Shown here one piece after another: positions 1-9,344 of a stretch of 64,000 bases of DNA (positions are counted from its first letter, which is position 1; each line of letters opens with the position of its first letter). Origin of the DNA: M3007 sp031373665 (GTDB lineage: Bacteria; Bacteroidota; Bacteroidia; Chitinophagales; Saprospiraceae); assembly GCA_031373665.1 (NCBI GenBank), contig JANMMZ010000058.1, positions 37,689 to 101,688 on the forward strand, read 5' to 3'. A program made the translations under genes and the position numbers. Below the pieces are notes generated by a model. That model had not been told where the DNA came from and made no database searches. It saw nothing but the letters and a program-made list of their open reading frames with translations.

Positions 1-1
1 C

Positions 2-199
2 CCCTACGATGGCAGTATGCAAACTTTTGCATACGACCCCATATCACTGCGACTAATGGCTACCTTGGATGAGCGGAATTATGCCACTTTCTATGAATAC
101 GACGATGCTGGATTACTGGTGCGTACCAAGCGCGAAACAGAAAAAGGCATCATCACCGTCACCGAAAGCCGCTCTTACTTGAAGCCTAACAATCAATAA
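2..199 (+). CDS. C-terminal end of a YD-repeat/RHS-type secreted protein (5' partial)
   Basis: The reading frame is open from the left edge of the window to a TAA stop, so this is the tail of a larger gene, not a 60-residue protein starting at the ATG at 17. The visible peptide contains a YD-type repeat (FYEYDDAGLLVRTKRETEKG), the short tyrosine/aspartate-rich repeat of RHS and YD-repeat proteins. Two small secreted or RHS genes follow on the same strand, 13 and 95 bases apart, so this is probably the first part of one surface-protein operon. The function of the whole protein cannot be judged from 65 residues. Confidence 0.7.
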   Translation, partial: PYDGSMQTFAYDPISLRLMATLDERNYATFYEYDDAGLLVRTKRETEKGIITVTESRSYLKPNNQ

Positions 200-212
200 T
201 AACTTAAACAAC

Positions 213-920
213 ATGCATAAGATGAAAAAATATGGATTACTCCTCTTTGGGGTATGTTTAGTATTGGTCAGTGTTCAGGCTCAATCAGCTCAAGACCAAC
301 TCAAAAAGGTAATAGATGCCCAAAAAGGCTTACAAAGTTATCATTTGAAAATGAACTATAGTTTTTATGGCGATGGGCAAAGTACGCCCTTGCAGACCAT
401 GCATGGTGCCTCGCAGTTGTTGGGCAATCGCCGATACTTCAAGTTTGGCGATATAGAGCAGTTTATCAACGAAAAACTGGTCATCACTGTCAATCACGAA
501 GACAAATATGTAGTACTAGACAAAGATGACCGATATGATCAATATCGGGTTTCGATGGATGTAAAATCAGTCCTATCTGATCTGGAAACCCAGGGGAAGT
601 CTCTTACGCTTGAAACCATCTCGGCGCAAACAGGCTTGATCAAAGTTTTTAACAAAGAGACCAAGGCCCAGGATTATGCCTTGCTGTTTGATAAAATGAC
701 AAACCGGGTACTCACGGTCACCACCTATTACGATGAGGAGGAAACTCAGGAACTGTACGGAGATGACTACAAATCATCTCGTTTAGAGATGAGTATTGAG
801 TACCTACCCCCTGCCGAACCATCGGATCTGATCGCAGCGGTCTTGAGCAAATCAGGTAAGGATTATAAGTTAAAAATGGCTTATAAAAAGTATGCATTTT
901 ATGATATGTCATCTAAATAA
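213..920 (+). CDS. Secreted protein of unknown function, between two YD/RHS-type genes
   Basis: The protein has 235 residues and an N-terminal signal peptide (basic MHKMKK, hydrophobic YGLLLFGVCLVLVSV, then QAQS), so it is exported. No lipobox is present. The mature part is a mixture of short beta-type segments and charged stretches; the opening DQLKKVIDAQKGLQSY helix followed by strands is reminiscent of LolA-like lipoprotein-carrier folds, but this is only an impression. A second in-frame ATG at 222 (MKKYG...) may be the real start. The gene sits between a YD-repeat gene end and the giant RHS gene, all on the + strand, so an accessory role for the RHS protein is possible but unproven. Confidence 0.7.
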   Translation: MHKMKKYGLLLFGVCLVLVSVQAQSAQDQLKKVIDAQKGLQSYHLKMNYSFYGDGQSTPLQTMHGASQLLGNRRYFKFGDIEQFINEKLVITVNHEDKYVVLDKDDRYDQYRVSMDVKSVLSDLETQGKSLTLETISAQTGLIKVFNKETKAQDYALLFDKMTNRVLTVTTYYDEEETQELYGDDYKSSRLEMSIEYLPPAEPSDLIAAVLSKSGKDYKLKMAYKKYAFYDMSSK

Positions 921-1015
921 TGGCTGTATCAAACAAGGATTAAAAAAACACCCTCTATGACTTTGGATCATGAGGACACTAAATCTATTCTAATACATTA
1001 TAGATCTTATACAAT

Positions 1016-4000
1016 ATGAAACATATTGCGACAAAATATACGCTGGTTTATCTCCTGCTATGCCTTTTTTGCTTACCTATATTTGGGCAAGGGACGGACC
1101 TGTTCTACAATGAACTCTCTGGCAAGGATATAGCCAAAAACAAATCTTTTATGGTAACGGACGACCGTTTCCGGGATAAATCATGGAAAGATATTCAGAA
1201 AAACTATGCCGTAAAATCTTATGTGGCCCTATCTGTCAATGACGATACCCCCATAGTGGTCAATGACCCATTTATATGTGTAGTCAAACTACGCATAGAC
1301 CAATGGAACAGCGCCGACGATTCTACTTCCTTCACGAAGGAAATGACCCTATCTTACGATCCCTCAGGGAAGGAGGATTTTATCGCCCGCGATGAGATCA
1401 AATTTGACCAAGCCCACGAGTATCGGGTAACCATCACCGATATAGAAACCAAAGATAAGGGGGGTAAACCAATAGATTTACCTGCCATCCTGAAACTGAC
1501 AGGCTACCTGCAAATAGAGCGATCTCTCTTTTTTAATTGTGAACAGCAACTTGGTATTGATGCTGAATCAAGCAATAATGACAGGTTACGTATTTTTTGG
1601 AGTATGCTTGATCCCGGTGTGGAGTACGAACTAGAGTGGACTTTTTATGATCGGGAAAGTGTCTGGGGACAAGCAATAGCCAATAACACGGGTATAAATT
1701 TAGATGACTATAACGAAATTTTTAAAGACAATGCTAGCAGACTAATCACCAGCCAGTCAACCTTCGAATTACCTTTGGTTTTCCCTAATGGCTATATTTT
1801 TTACAGGGTTAGGGGAGCACACTTTCTGGATGGATTGCGCCAAAATACGGCTTGGTCTCATGGCAGCAGCGGAAATTTAATTGATTTTCAAAATCGGTAC
1901 GCCGTCGAACAGGCTCACCAGAGCAACCTAAACTGGCAAACCACTTCCACCTTTGCAGAAGATGGAAGAAATGTACAGTCTGTTACGTATGCTGACGGCC
2001 TTCCACGTGCCCGTCAAGAAATGTCTTTATCTCGTGCCGATGACATAGTAATAGTAAGTGAAAAGATATATGACCTTCATGGTCGCCCTGTGATGCAGAT
2101 CATGCCTACTCCCTCACATAATTATCCGAATAACTTTGGTTACATCCCAGATTTTTCTATCCATAATGGTAATCACTACAATGCCAGTAATTTTGATTTG
2201 GGATCAGACTGCGATATCTTTACAGTGGATCCTATGTCAAAAACACACGGTGCGTCTTGGTATTATTCAGGCAATAATTCCAAAGCCAATGATCCTTTAT
2301 CGGTGCATCGGTTCATCCCAGATGCCGAAGAATATCCTTTTGCGGTAACAGAATACACACCTGATGCTACTGGAAGGATCAAAAGACAAGGTGGGGTTGG
2401 TCTTACCTTTAAGAGCAATGGCACACATGCCACTAATTATTTTTATGGTACCGCATCGCAAGGAGAACTCAATCGCTTGTTCGATACCGACGATGTCGGA
2501 AAATCCGTACACTACCAAAAAAACATGGCCAAAGACCCCAATGGTCAGTACAGTGTCAGTTATGTGGATGCCAATGGACGTACCATCGCGACGGCCTTGG
2601 CTGGTGAGGTTCCTGAGAACCTGACAGCCTTGGAGTCATGGCCTCAAGCCTCCACGATCAATACTGATTTACTCAATAATATCCTAAAAGATGCCACCAA
2701 GGTTTCTAGTTATAACCTTTTGGTCACAGATGAAGGGAATTATAATTTTAATTATAACACACAAGGCCTAAACTATACAGAACCCTGCTTGGTTGCCTCC
2801 AATCAGTGTTACGATTGTCTGTATGACTTAACCATTACTGTTTCTGACAATTGTGGAGGCAGTACCTCCCCCCTGCACCAAATCGTCAGGCCCAATACTA
2901 AACTTTTTGATGGCACCTGCGACCCTGCCACCCACGGGCTGTCAGAGGTATTCGACCTGACCTTACCCCCAGGCGAATATACCGTCAGTAAAAAAGTCAG
3001 CGTAAGCCTCCAATCGGTAGAAAAGTATGCCGAACTATATCAGGCAAACAATACCTGTATGCCAGTTCTAAGCGAACTGACCACTTCTTTTTTGACTCAA
3101 TATTTAGATCCCAACTGCGGGTTAAGTTGCAAGGATTGTCTGGGTGCTGTGAGAGATTGGGGGGTTGCAAACATGGTTCCACCCACCTCCCCCGAATACT
3201 TAGCGCTGGTAGCCGAGTGTGATTGCGATGACGAAGAACCCACCAACCAATGCGCTATCTACTACGAAACCCTTCTCATGGATGTATCTCCCCTTGGGCA
3301 ATACATGCAGTTAGAAGAAGATTGTACCACTACTGATCCAGCTTCCTTTTTCTTCATTACTAACAATGACCCTGCTACAGCGAAATATAAAAGCCCCGGT
3401 GCAGGCAATCCATATTTAGATGAAGATGGGAACCAAGATTTTGTCACCATTCAGGGAGTCCCATACAAACCAGAAGTGCTGGATGCCTGCGATTTTATAG
3501 CAAATTGGAATCCATCTTGGGCTAAAACCTTGATAAAACTCCACCCCGAATATTGCCTTTATTTGGCTTGCCATGATCAGATTCTAAGTGTCAGGTTTGA
3601 CTCTCTGCTACTCCGCGTACCAGAAGTAGGCAATACCTCTTATTTGGCAAATAATGGCGAGGGCATCGTTAATCAGGATCCTTTTTTCAATTCTCCTCAG
3701 GGTATGCCCTTCAAACAGGACATGCTGGATTATATGACGGAGTTTGCAACGGATGGGACAACCACCTATTCTTTGATCGAAATGATTATTGCGAGTATTG
3801 CCTGCGAAAGCGAACTACCATGCACTACGACTTATGCCTCCTTGTGTTCAACGGATAAAAAACGGTTTTGGACAATTTTCAAGGCTTCTTATCTAGGCCG
3901 AAAATACGCCTTTTTCTCCAAATACATCAATGATACCCAATGCGGTAATTCAGAGTGTGTAGAAGTGACTCCGGCTTGTCCTGCGCCCAACAACATATAT

Positions 4001-7000
4001 GCCACTAAAACCAAGCGATGGATCGTCAAAAATCCTGTACCTGTTGGCTCAAATATACAGCAACTAAATGCTCAGTATGAAGCCGAAGCCCAAGCGGGGA
4101 TTATGGAGAATTGCGCCATCAATTGTGAAGGCACCGTCCATGCTTGGATCTTGAAATTACAGGAGAGTCCTTGTGTAGCCAACCTCAGTGTAGATGAAAT
4201 AGAAATATTAAGAGGGCTGCTGATGACTATCTGTACAGAGTCCTGCGACGAAACACATATATACGGAGCCACTAATGCACCTGGATATACAGGAGGCCCT
4301 AATACCATACGAGCAGCATTAGAACAGGTTTTAAATATCTCTATTTCTGATTGTGATGAAGTCTGCAATGACCTCTTCGTTACCTTCCCAGGCACTTCCG
4401 AAAATCCACAATTTCCTATAGATTATAGCCAATATTTTCCGTTGGCTCAAAATGAATGTTTTTGTACCAATCTAGAAAAATTTCAGGATTGCCATGCAGC
4501 ACTCCCACCTGGGTCAATTAGCTTTCTAGACTACTTCAACTCCTTTTCGGACGTTAAGATAACTCCCGCTGGTTTAAGCCAGATTATTAGTTTCTGCCCT
4601 TCTAATTTAGGTTGCAATTTTATTGACCCCAACCTCATTGTGCCGCCCCAACTCAACTGTGGGGTTTGCAAAACATATTTAGAAGTAGCAGAAAGTTTAA
4701 GTGCTATGGGGTGTAGCAACGCTTCGCCCGTACTAAAGGCTGCCTTCCTAAATCGCACGTTAGGACTCAATCTCGAATGGTTTGAATACGAAGCATTCAT
4801 CAACTATCATTTGAACACCACCGACCCACAAGTCTGTAAAGATGCCTCCATACTATGCCCTCGCAGTCCCGCACCACCGGTAGCATACGAAGATTGTCAG
4901 GTGGTACAAGAAGAAATACTTACCAGTGCCGCCGAAGATGCTTATTGGTCAGAAATATATGACAGAACAGAAGCATTCAAGCGCAATTACCTGTCCCATT
5001 GTATCAATCAATTGGAAGAAACCTTCACGACCAATGCCGGATTGCGCGAGCATCACTACACCCTCTACTACTACGACAGGGCAGGATTTCTCACTCAAAC
5101 CGTACCGCCCAATGGCGTATCGGCAGGTACCCCTGGTGGGCATACATTCAAGACCAATTATAGATATGATTGTTTTGGTAATCAAATAGAACAAACCACC
5201 CCCGATGGTGGTGTCACTCGTACTTGGTATGATTACTTAGGTCGTCCAGTTGCCTCTCAAGATGCACGCCAGGCAGAATCAACCCCCAATCTATATTCCT
5301 ATACCCTCTACGATGGATTGAGTCGCCCTATAGAGACTGGTGAAAAAGTGCCAGTAAGTGGTTTGTTGGAAGATTATATGGCTCTTGATCCAGTGTTGTT
5401 TAGGGCTTGGCTCGATGAAAATGCCACTTCTACCCGCACCGACGTGACCCGTAGTTACTATGATGATGCCCCAATTCAAATCCCCAATTTTGCGCCAGAA
5501 AACCTGCGCAAACGCATAGCGGCTGTTGTATTCATGGATCACTACGTAGATCCAATGAATCCACTGACCGCTAGTGATTATCAATTTGCTACCCACTATA
5601 GTTACGACATAGCGGGCAATGTAAATACCTTAATCCAAGACATCCAAGAATTAGAATTGGGGTCTAATAGCACCAACCGTTACAAACGGATAGATTACGA
5701 ATATGACATCGTGAGTGGTAAGGTCAATCGCGTCGTGTATCAACAAGACCAACGTGACCAATTCATACATCAATACACTTACGATGACAATAACCGACTC
5801 CTCAAAACAGAAACCAGTACCACTGGTACGCCTGGCAGTTGGGAAATAGATGCGGAATATCAATATTACCTCCATGGTCCATTGGCTCGCACCATACTGG
5901 GCGAACGCAAAGTGCAAGGCACCGACTATGCCCATACCTTGCAAGGCTGGATCAAAGGGGTCAATGCCTCCGCCATGACCCCGTTTCTGGATGATAGTGA
6001 CCTTCCAGAATTCTTACACCTAGATGATGATCCCATCCAAGATGGCCTTTATAAGGCTCGGATCGGTATTTATTCTCAAGGCAAAGTACCCGATGGGGGC
6101 AATGTAGAAATGCTGGCTGGTAAGTTTGTGAAATTAGAGGAGAGCACTTTCAAAGCCGAATCTCACTTCAAGGCAAATGTAGATCCATCCCTATTAATCA
6201 CAGGCCCACAGCCTGACATCGTAGATATGGGCCGCGATGGCACTCCAGAAAACCACCTGATCGCCCGCGATGCAATGGCCTATACCCTTGGTTATTTCAA
6301 CGAGGACTACAAAAAAGTATCCATAAATAATGCCAATGCACCCAATTTTGAGGTATCTCAATTGTATCCAGGCTTCCAAGCGGCCTCGCCTAGTCTTTAC
6401 AATGGCAATATACGCCACATAGCCCAACAGGTAAAAACCCTCACGGCATCTGGTTTTGTGTATCGCTATGACCAACTCAGCCGCCTCTTAGAGATGGACT
6501 ATTGGCGCAGGCCCAATGGTGGCACTTGGGGTGGTACCGATGCTTATAAAGAGCGGGTCAGTTATGACCCCAATGGAAATATACTGACCTATCTGCGCCA
6601 TGCAGCCGATGCCCAAGGCAATGATGTAGGTATGGACAATCTGACTTATCAGTATCAATCTGGTGGCAACCGCCTCAGACATGTTACGGACGCAGTCAGC
6701 AACTCCTCCTTCCCGGATGACATCGAATCTCAAGGGGTAGATAACTATGAGTACGATGGATCAGGCAACCTCAAACACGATGCATCCAAAGGTGCTGGCT
6801 TTAGGTGGTCTATGTACGGAAAACTCAAGCATGTAGAAGGGCTTCCCAATGATGTGAACCTATACTACCGCTATGATGCCATGCAAAAACGCGTGGTCAA
6901 AACAGTGACGAAAGCAGGCATAGAAACCAAAACATTCTATGTCTATGATGCCCAAGGCAATGCCATGGCCACTTACGAACTCAAAGATATAGCCGGAACG

Positions 7001-8272
7001 AGTACCCTGCGATTGCGGGAGTTGGATCTATATGGATCTGCCCGATTGGGTATATACAAGCCCAATGCCACCATGTGGCGGGCCAATACTGGCGATACAG
7101 GCGGAGGCCCACTGTCACCTAACTATACCAATAAAAAAGAATACGAACTCTCCAACCACTTGGGTAATGTACTAGCCACCATCACCGATATGCGCGATGG
7201 GGTGGATATGGACAACAATGGCATAGCAGAGTACTACGAACCCCGCATGGCTTCCGCCCGAGAATATTATCCATTCGGGATGCTCATGCCGAATAGAAAA
7301 ACCCCTACCTTTGGCAATTCAAAATACCGATACGGGTTCAATGGAAAAGAGGCCGACGATGAAGTCTATGGAGATGATCAATTCCAAGATTACGGGATGC
7401 GGATTTATAATGCGGGATTGGGTAAGTTTTTGAGTGTGGATCCAATAGCGAGGCAGTATCCAGAGTTGACTCCTTATCAGTTTGCTAGTAATACGCCGAT
7501 ACAGGCGGTGGACTTGGATGGGTTGGAGAAATATTATGCAGCAGATGGTACCTACATTAATGCTGTTGGCGCAGATACCGAGATTAGGGTCGTAACAGAT
7601 GAAAATTTGGCCAATGCAAAAAAATATATTGAGTGGGCTAATTACAATCTGTCCCGTCCTTTTGAAATTGAAAATATATTAAATTTGCCATATAACACTG
7701 CACAAGCAAAAAAATATAGCACTAGTTTAAAGGACTATGCAAGTGTAAAGAGTGATGTTACAAATGGTGCTACACCTAGGTTGTGGGCTGATTATGATAA
7801 TTGCAATAAAGCAGCCTTGGCACAAATGGATGATGCTGGCATTACTCCACTATCGAAATTTGAAGCAATTCAAACGGATGTTGATAACTCTCGTCAACCC
7901 GATGATAATCAGTTAACTGAAAATAAAATTGGCGGTGCTATTTATATTATTACTGAGATTAAAAAGGGAAATCCTGTAATGGTTGGCCTTAAAGAGACAC
8001 TTCTAGATGGATCAGTGGTCAACATAGCAGATGATGGAATGACACCTAACCATAACCAAAATACAGCACATTTTGTTGTAATTAACGCTATTTCTCATAA
8101 TGGTCAATATATTGATTTTCAATACATCGATAATGCTTCCTCATCTTGTGTAACTGACACAGGAAATAAATTGAATCTTGGTTTAACGAACGGAAGATTA
8201 GTTAATGGTAACGATCCATGTAATCGTAACATAGATGAATATGAAGTAACTGAAGTAAGAAAAAATAAATAA
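1016..8272 (+). CDS. Giant secreted RHS/YD-repeat polymorphic toxin with C-terminal papain-like cassette
   Basis: The protein has 2418 residues. Residues 1-25 form a signal peptide (MKHIATKYTLVYLLLCLFCL). The middle (about 580-1340) is unusually cysteine-rich with CxxC pairs such as CYDC, CKDC and CGVC. From about 1345 to 2010 there are YD repeats (YRYDCFGNQIEQ, YDPNGNILTY, YEYDGSGNLKHD). The RHS core follows, from FNGKEADDE near 2108 through FLSVDP and PYQFASNTPIQA to LDGLE at 2171. RHS proteins form a shell that encloses a variable C-terminal toxin, released after the core. Here residues 2172-2418 are that cassette, and the DNA becomes visibly A+T-richer from about base 7530. The cassette has Cys2263 at the start of a predicted helix (NCNKAALAQM), His2352 in a hydrophobic strand (TAHFVVINAI) and Asp2372-Asn2373 after another strand (FQYIDNAS). 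This order and spacing suggest a papain/C39-like cysteine peptidase. The candidate immunity gene starts 12 bases downstream. The toxin activity is inferred. Confidence 0.85.
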   Translation: MKHIATKYTLVYLLLCLFCLPIFGQGTDLFYNELSGKDIAKNKSFMVTDDRFRDKSWKDIQKNYAVKSYVALSVNDDTPIVVNDPFICVVKLRIDQWNSADDSTSFTKEMTLSYDPSGKEDFIARDEIKFDQAHEYRVTITDIETKDKGGKPIDLPAILKLTGYLQIERSLFFNCEQQLGIDAESSNNDRLRIFWSMLDPGVEYELEWTFYDRESVWGQAIANNTGINLDDYNEIFKDNASRLITSQSTFELPLVFPNGYIFYRVRGAHFLDGLRQNTAWSHGSSGNLIDFQNRYAVEQAHQSNLNWQTTSTFAEDGRNVQSVTYADGLPRARQEMSLSRADDIVIVSEKIYDLHGRPVMQIMPTPSHNYPNNFGYIPDFSIHNGNHYNASNFDLGSDCDIFTVDPMSKTHGASWYYSGNNSKANDPLSVHRFIPDAEEYPFAVTEYTPDATGRIKRQGGVGLTFKSNGTHATNYFYGTASQGELNRLFDTDDVGKSVHYQKNMAKDPNGQYSVSYVDANGRTIATALAGEVPENLTALESWPQASTINTDLLNNILKDATKVSSYNLLVTDEGNYNFNYNTQGLNYTEPCLVASNQCYDCLYDLTITVSDNCGGSTSPLHQIVRPNTKLFDGTCDPATHGLSEVFDLTLPPGEYTVSKKVSVSLQSVEKYAELYQANNTCMPVLSELTTSFLTQYLDPNCGLSCKDCLGAVRDWGVANMVPPTSPEYLALVAECDCDDEEPTNQCAIYYETLLMDVSPLGQYMQLEEDCTTTDPASFFFITNNDPATAKYKSPGAGNPYLDEDGNQDFVTIQGVPYKPEVLDACDFIANWNPSWAKTLIKLHPEYCLYLACHDQILSVRFDSLLLRVPEVGNTSYLANNGEGIVNQDPFFNSPQGMPFKQDMLDYMTEFATDGTTTYSLIEMIIASIACESELPCTTTYASLCSTDKKRFWTIFKASYLGRKYAFFSKYINDTQCGNSECVEVTPACPAPNNIYATKTKRWIVKNPVPVGSNIQQLNAQYEAEAQAGIMENCAINCEGTVHAWILKLQESPCVANLSVDEIEILRGLLMTICTESCDETHIYGATNAPGYTGGPNTIRAALEQVLNISISDCDEVCNDLFVTFPGTSENPQFPIDYSQYFPLAQNECFCTNLEKFQDCHAALPPGSISFLDYFNSFSDVKITPAGLSQIISFCPSNLGCNFIDPNLIVPPQLNCGVCKTYLEVAESLSAMGCSNASPVLKAAFLNRTLGLNLEWFEYEAFINYHLNTTDPQVCKDASILCPRSPAPPVAYEDCQVVQEEILTSAAEDAYWSEIYDRTEAFKRNYLSHCINQLEETFTTNAGLREHHYTLYYYDRAGFLTQTVPPNGVSAGTPGGHTFKTNYRYDCFGNQIEQTTPDGGVTRTWYDYLGRPVASQDARQAESTPNLYSYTLYDGLSRPIETGEKVPVSGLLEDYMALDPVLFRAWLDENATSTRTDVTRSYYDDAPIQIPNFAPENLRKRIAAVVFMDHYVDPMNPLTASDYQFATHYSYDIAGNVNTLIQDIQELELGSNSTNRYKRIDYEYDIVSGKVNRVVYQQDQRDQFIHQYTYDDNNRLLKTETSTTGTPGSWEIDAEYQYYLHGPLARTILGERKVQGTDYAHTLQGWIKGVNASAMTPFLDDSDLPEFLHLDDDPIQDGLYKARIGIYSQGKVPDGGNVEMLAGKFVKLEESTFKAESHFKANVDPSLLITGPQPDIVDMGRDGTPENHLIARDAMAYTLGYFNEDYKKVSINNANAPNFEVSQLYPGFQAASPSLYNGNIRHIAQQVKTLTASGFVYRYDQLSRLLEMDYWRRPNGGTWGGTDAYKERVSYDPNGNILTYLRHAADAQGNDVGMDNLTYQYQSGGNRLRHVTDAVSNSSFPDDIESQGVDNYEYDGSGNLKHDASKGAGFRWSMYGKLKHVEGLPNDVNLYYRYDAMQKRVVKTVTKAGIETKTFYVYDAQGNAMATYELKDIAGTSTLRLRELDLYGSARLGIYKPNATMWRANTGDTGGGPLSPNYTNKKEYELSNHLGNVLATITDMRDGVDMDNNGIAEYYEPRMASAREYYPFGMLMPNRKTPTFGNSKYRYGFNGKEADDEVYGDDQFQDYGMRIYNAGLGKFLSVDPIARQYPELTPYQFASNTPIQAVDLDGLEKYYAADGTYINAVGADTEIRVVTDENLANAKKYIEWANYNLSRPFEIENILNLPYNTAQAKKYSTSLKDYASVKSDVTNGATPRLWADYDNCNKAALAQMDDAGITPLSKFEAIQTDVDNSRQPDDNQLTENKIGGAIYIITEIKKGNPVMVGLKETLLDGSVVNIADDGMTPNHNQNTAHFVVINAISHNGQYIDFQYIDNASSSCVTDTGNKLNLGLTNGRLVNGNDPCNRNIDEYEVTEVRKNK

Positions 8273-8283
8273 AAATTTGACAT

Positions 8284-8952
8284 ATGGTTCATAAAATTAT
8301 TTTTTGCCTTTTGGGGCTAACACAATTTTATTGCTTTAATAGTAATATTCCAAAGCATACTCAGATAGTCGGAGTATGGATTGATCTTAATTTCAAAGAC
8401 AGTATTGAACAAGGCGTTCTGCCCTGCCACTACAAACATAATAATGATTTAGTATATATTATTTCGCATGTTGGTAATGACACATTCAAGATTTATTATT
8501 TAGCAATGAATGATGATAACGGTTACTTTATTTCAAGTTTACAAGGGGACAGTATTGAATATGTTGTTCAAAACATGCGATTTAAGTTTAATCTCAGAGA
8601 GAATGATACATTAGATGTTAACATCAATGGGAGGTCATCACTTTTTGTTAGATCACAGTTCGAAACGGAGGTTAGATCGTCTTTGCATTTAGGCACTTTG
8701 ACCTATAAATATTTCCTGCCTTATTTGAACAGATATGATATAAGTCCTGCTATGGATACATTTTTGAGGAGGAATTTCGATTCATTTGGATGTAGCCATG
8801 GTAATATATTAACTGGTAAAACTAATCGACTTCTGGTCGAAGTACAGAATGACACATTAAAATTTTACGATGTTGATCTACCTAAATCCAAGCCATCGCA
8901 CCCTTTCAAATTAAAAAAAAGTATCAATTCTGTCTGGCCTAAGAAAAAATAA
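8284..8952 (+). CDS. Candidate immunity protein for the RHS C-terminal cassette
   Basis: I do not recognise a family for these 222 residues. The protein starts with a short hydrophobic export signal (MVHKIIFCLLGLTQFYC); Cys17 could be lipidated but the lipobox is poor. The mature part is rich in beta-type segments and asparagine, aspartate and lysine, and its DNA is A+T-rich like the toxin cassette just upstream and unlike the RHS body. It starts 12 bases after the RHS stop codon. In polymorphic toxin loci the gene directly after the toxin cassette usually encodes the cognate immunity protein, and matching base composition suggests the two were acquired together. An exported immunity protein would fit a toxin that acts in the periplasm. 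The role is inferred from position only. Confidence 0.6.
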   Translation: MVHKIIFCLLGLTQFYCFNSNIPKHTQIVGVWIDLNFKDSIEQGVLPCHYKHNNDLVYIISHVGNDTFKIYYLAMNDDNGYFISSLQGDSIEYVVQNMRFKFNLRENDTLDVNINGRSSLFVRSQFETEVRSSLHLGTLTYKYFLPYLNRYDISPAMDTFLRRNFDSFGCSHGNILTGKTNRLLVEVQNDTLKFYDVDLPKSKPSHPFKLKKSINSVWPKKK

Positions 8953-9344
8953 AGGAATCCCCGGCTGGCTCCAAGGATAGAACTCGCATTCGCTAGTGCA
9001 AGGCTTGTCCTACCCCCCCGCTAGCGCGAGGCTGTAGTGCTGGCGCGATGTTCCAACACCGCGCCACTGATCCAGTCGGGTTCTAACCCGACATACATAC
9101 AATAAAAGTGCAAAGCCCAAAATACCGCGAGGTTGAATACTCGCGCCTAAAAATGAAAATATAATACCGCCCCAAAAACCTAAGAAACCGTTTAAAAAAC
9201 GATTTCTAATATTATTTCCAGTAGCACAAGGTGTAACAACTGTTACCACGCCCCCATGACTTCTCATGGTCAGGCACTGGCCGTGCTTTGGAGTCCATTG
9301 CTCACAACGTTCTAAAAAATCGTTCATAAATTAACAGTATTATT
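8953..9344. repeat. Repeat- and palindrome-rich spacer (REP-like cluster)
   Basis: This 392-base spacer contains several structured elements. A 15-bp direct repeat, CGCTAGYGCRAGGCT, occurs at 8991-9005 and 9019-9033. There are inverted repeats at 9041-9066 (TGGCGCG / CGCGCCA), 9075-9092 (GTCGGGTT-CT-AACCCGAC, perfect) and 9126-9145 (CGCGAG / CTCGCG). The left part is much more G+C-rich than its surroundings. A minus-strand reading frame of 105 codons (9010-9327) crosses these repeats. Its first 60 residues contain a plausible hydrophobic segment, but its end is simply translated palindrome, so I do not call it a gene. The hairpins may end transcription from the RHS and immunity genes. Confidence 0.6.

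Noticed and set aside
8953..9145. tRNA or other structured RNA gene in the palindromic spacer
   Set aside because: The stems do not form a cloverleaf, and there is no CCA end or T-loop sequence.
9010..9327. Minus-strand frame of 105 codons in the spacer before the adhesin
   Set aside because: Its last third is translated palindromes and direct repeats, and its promoter would have to lie inside the adhesin gene. A real small protein from the first 60 codons is not excluded, but I cannot support it.
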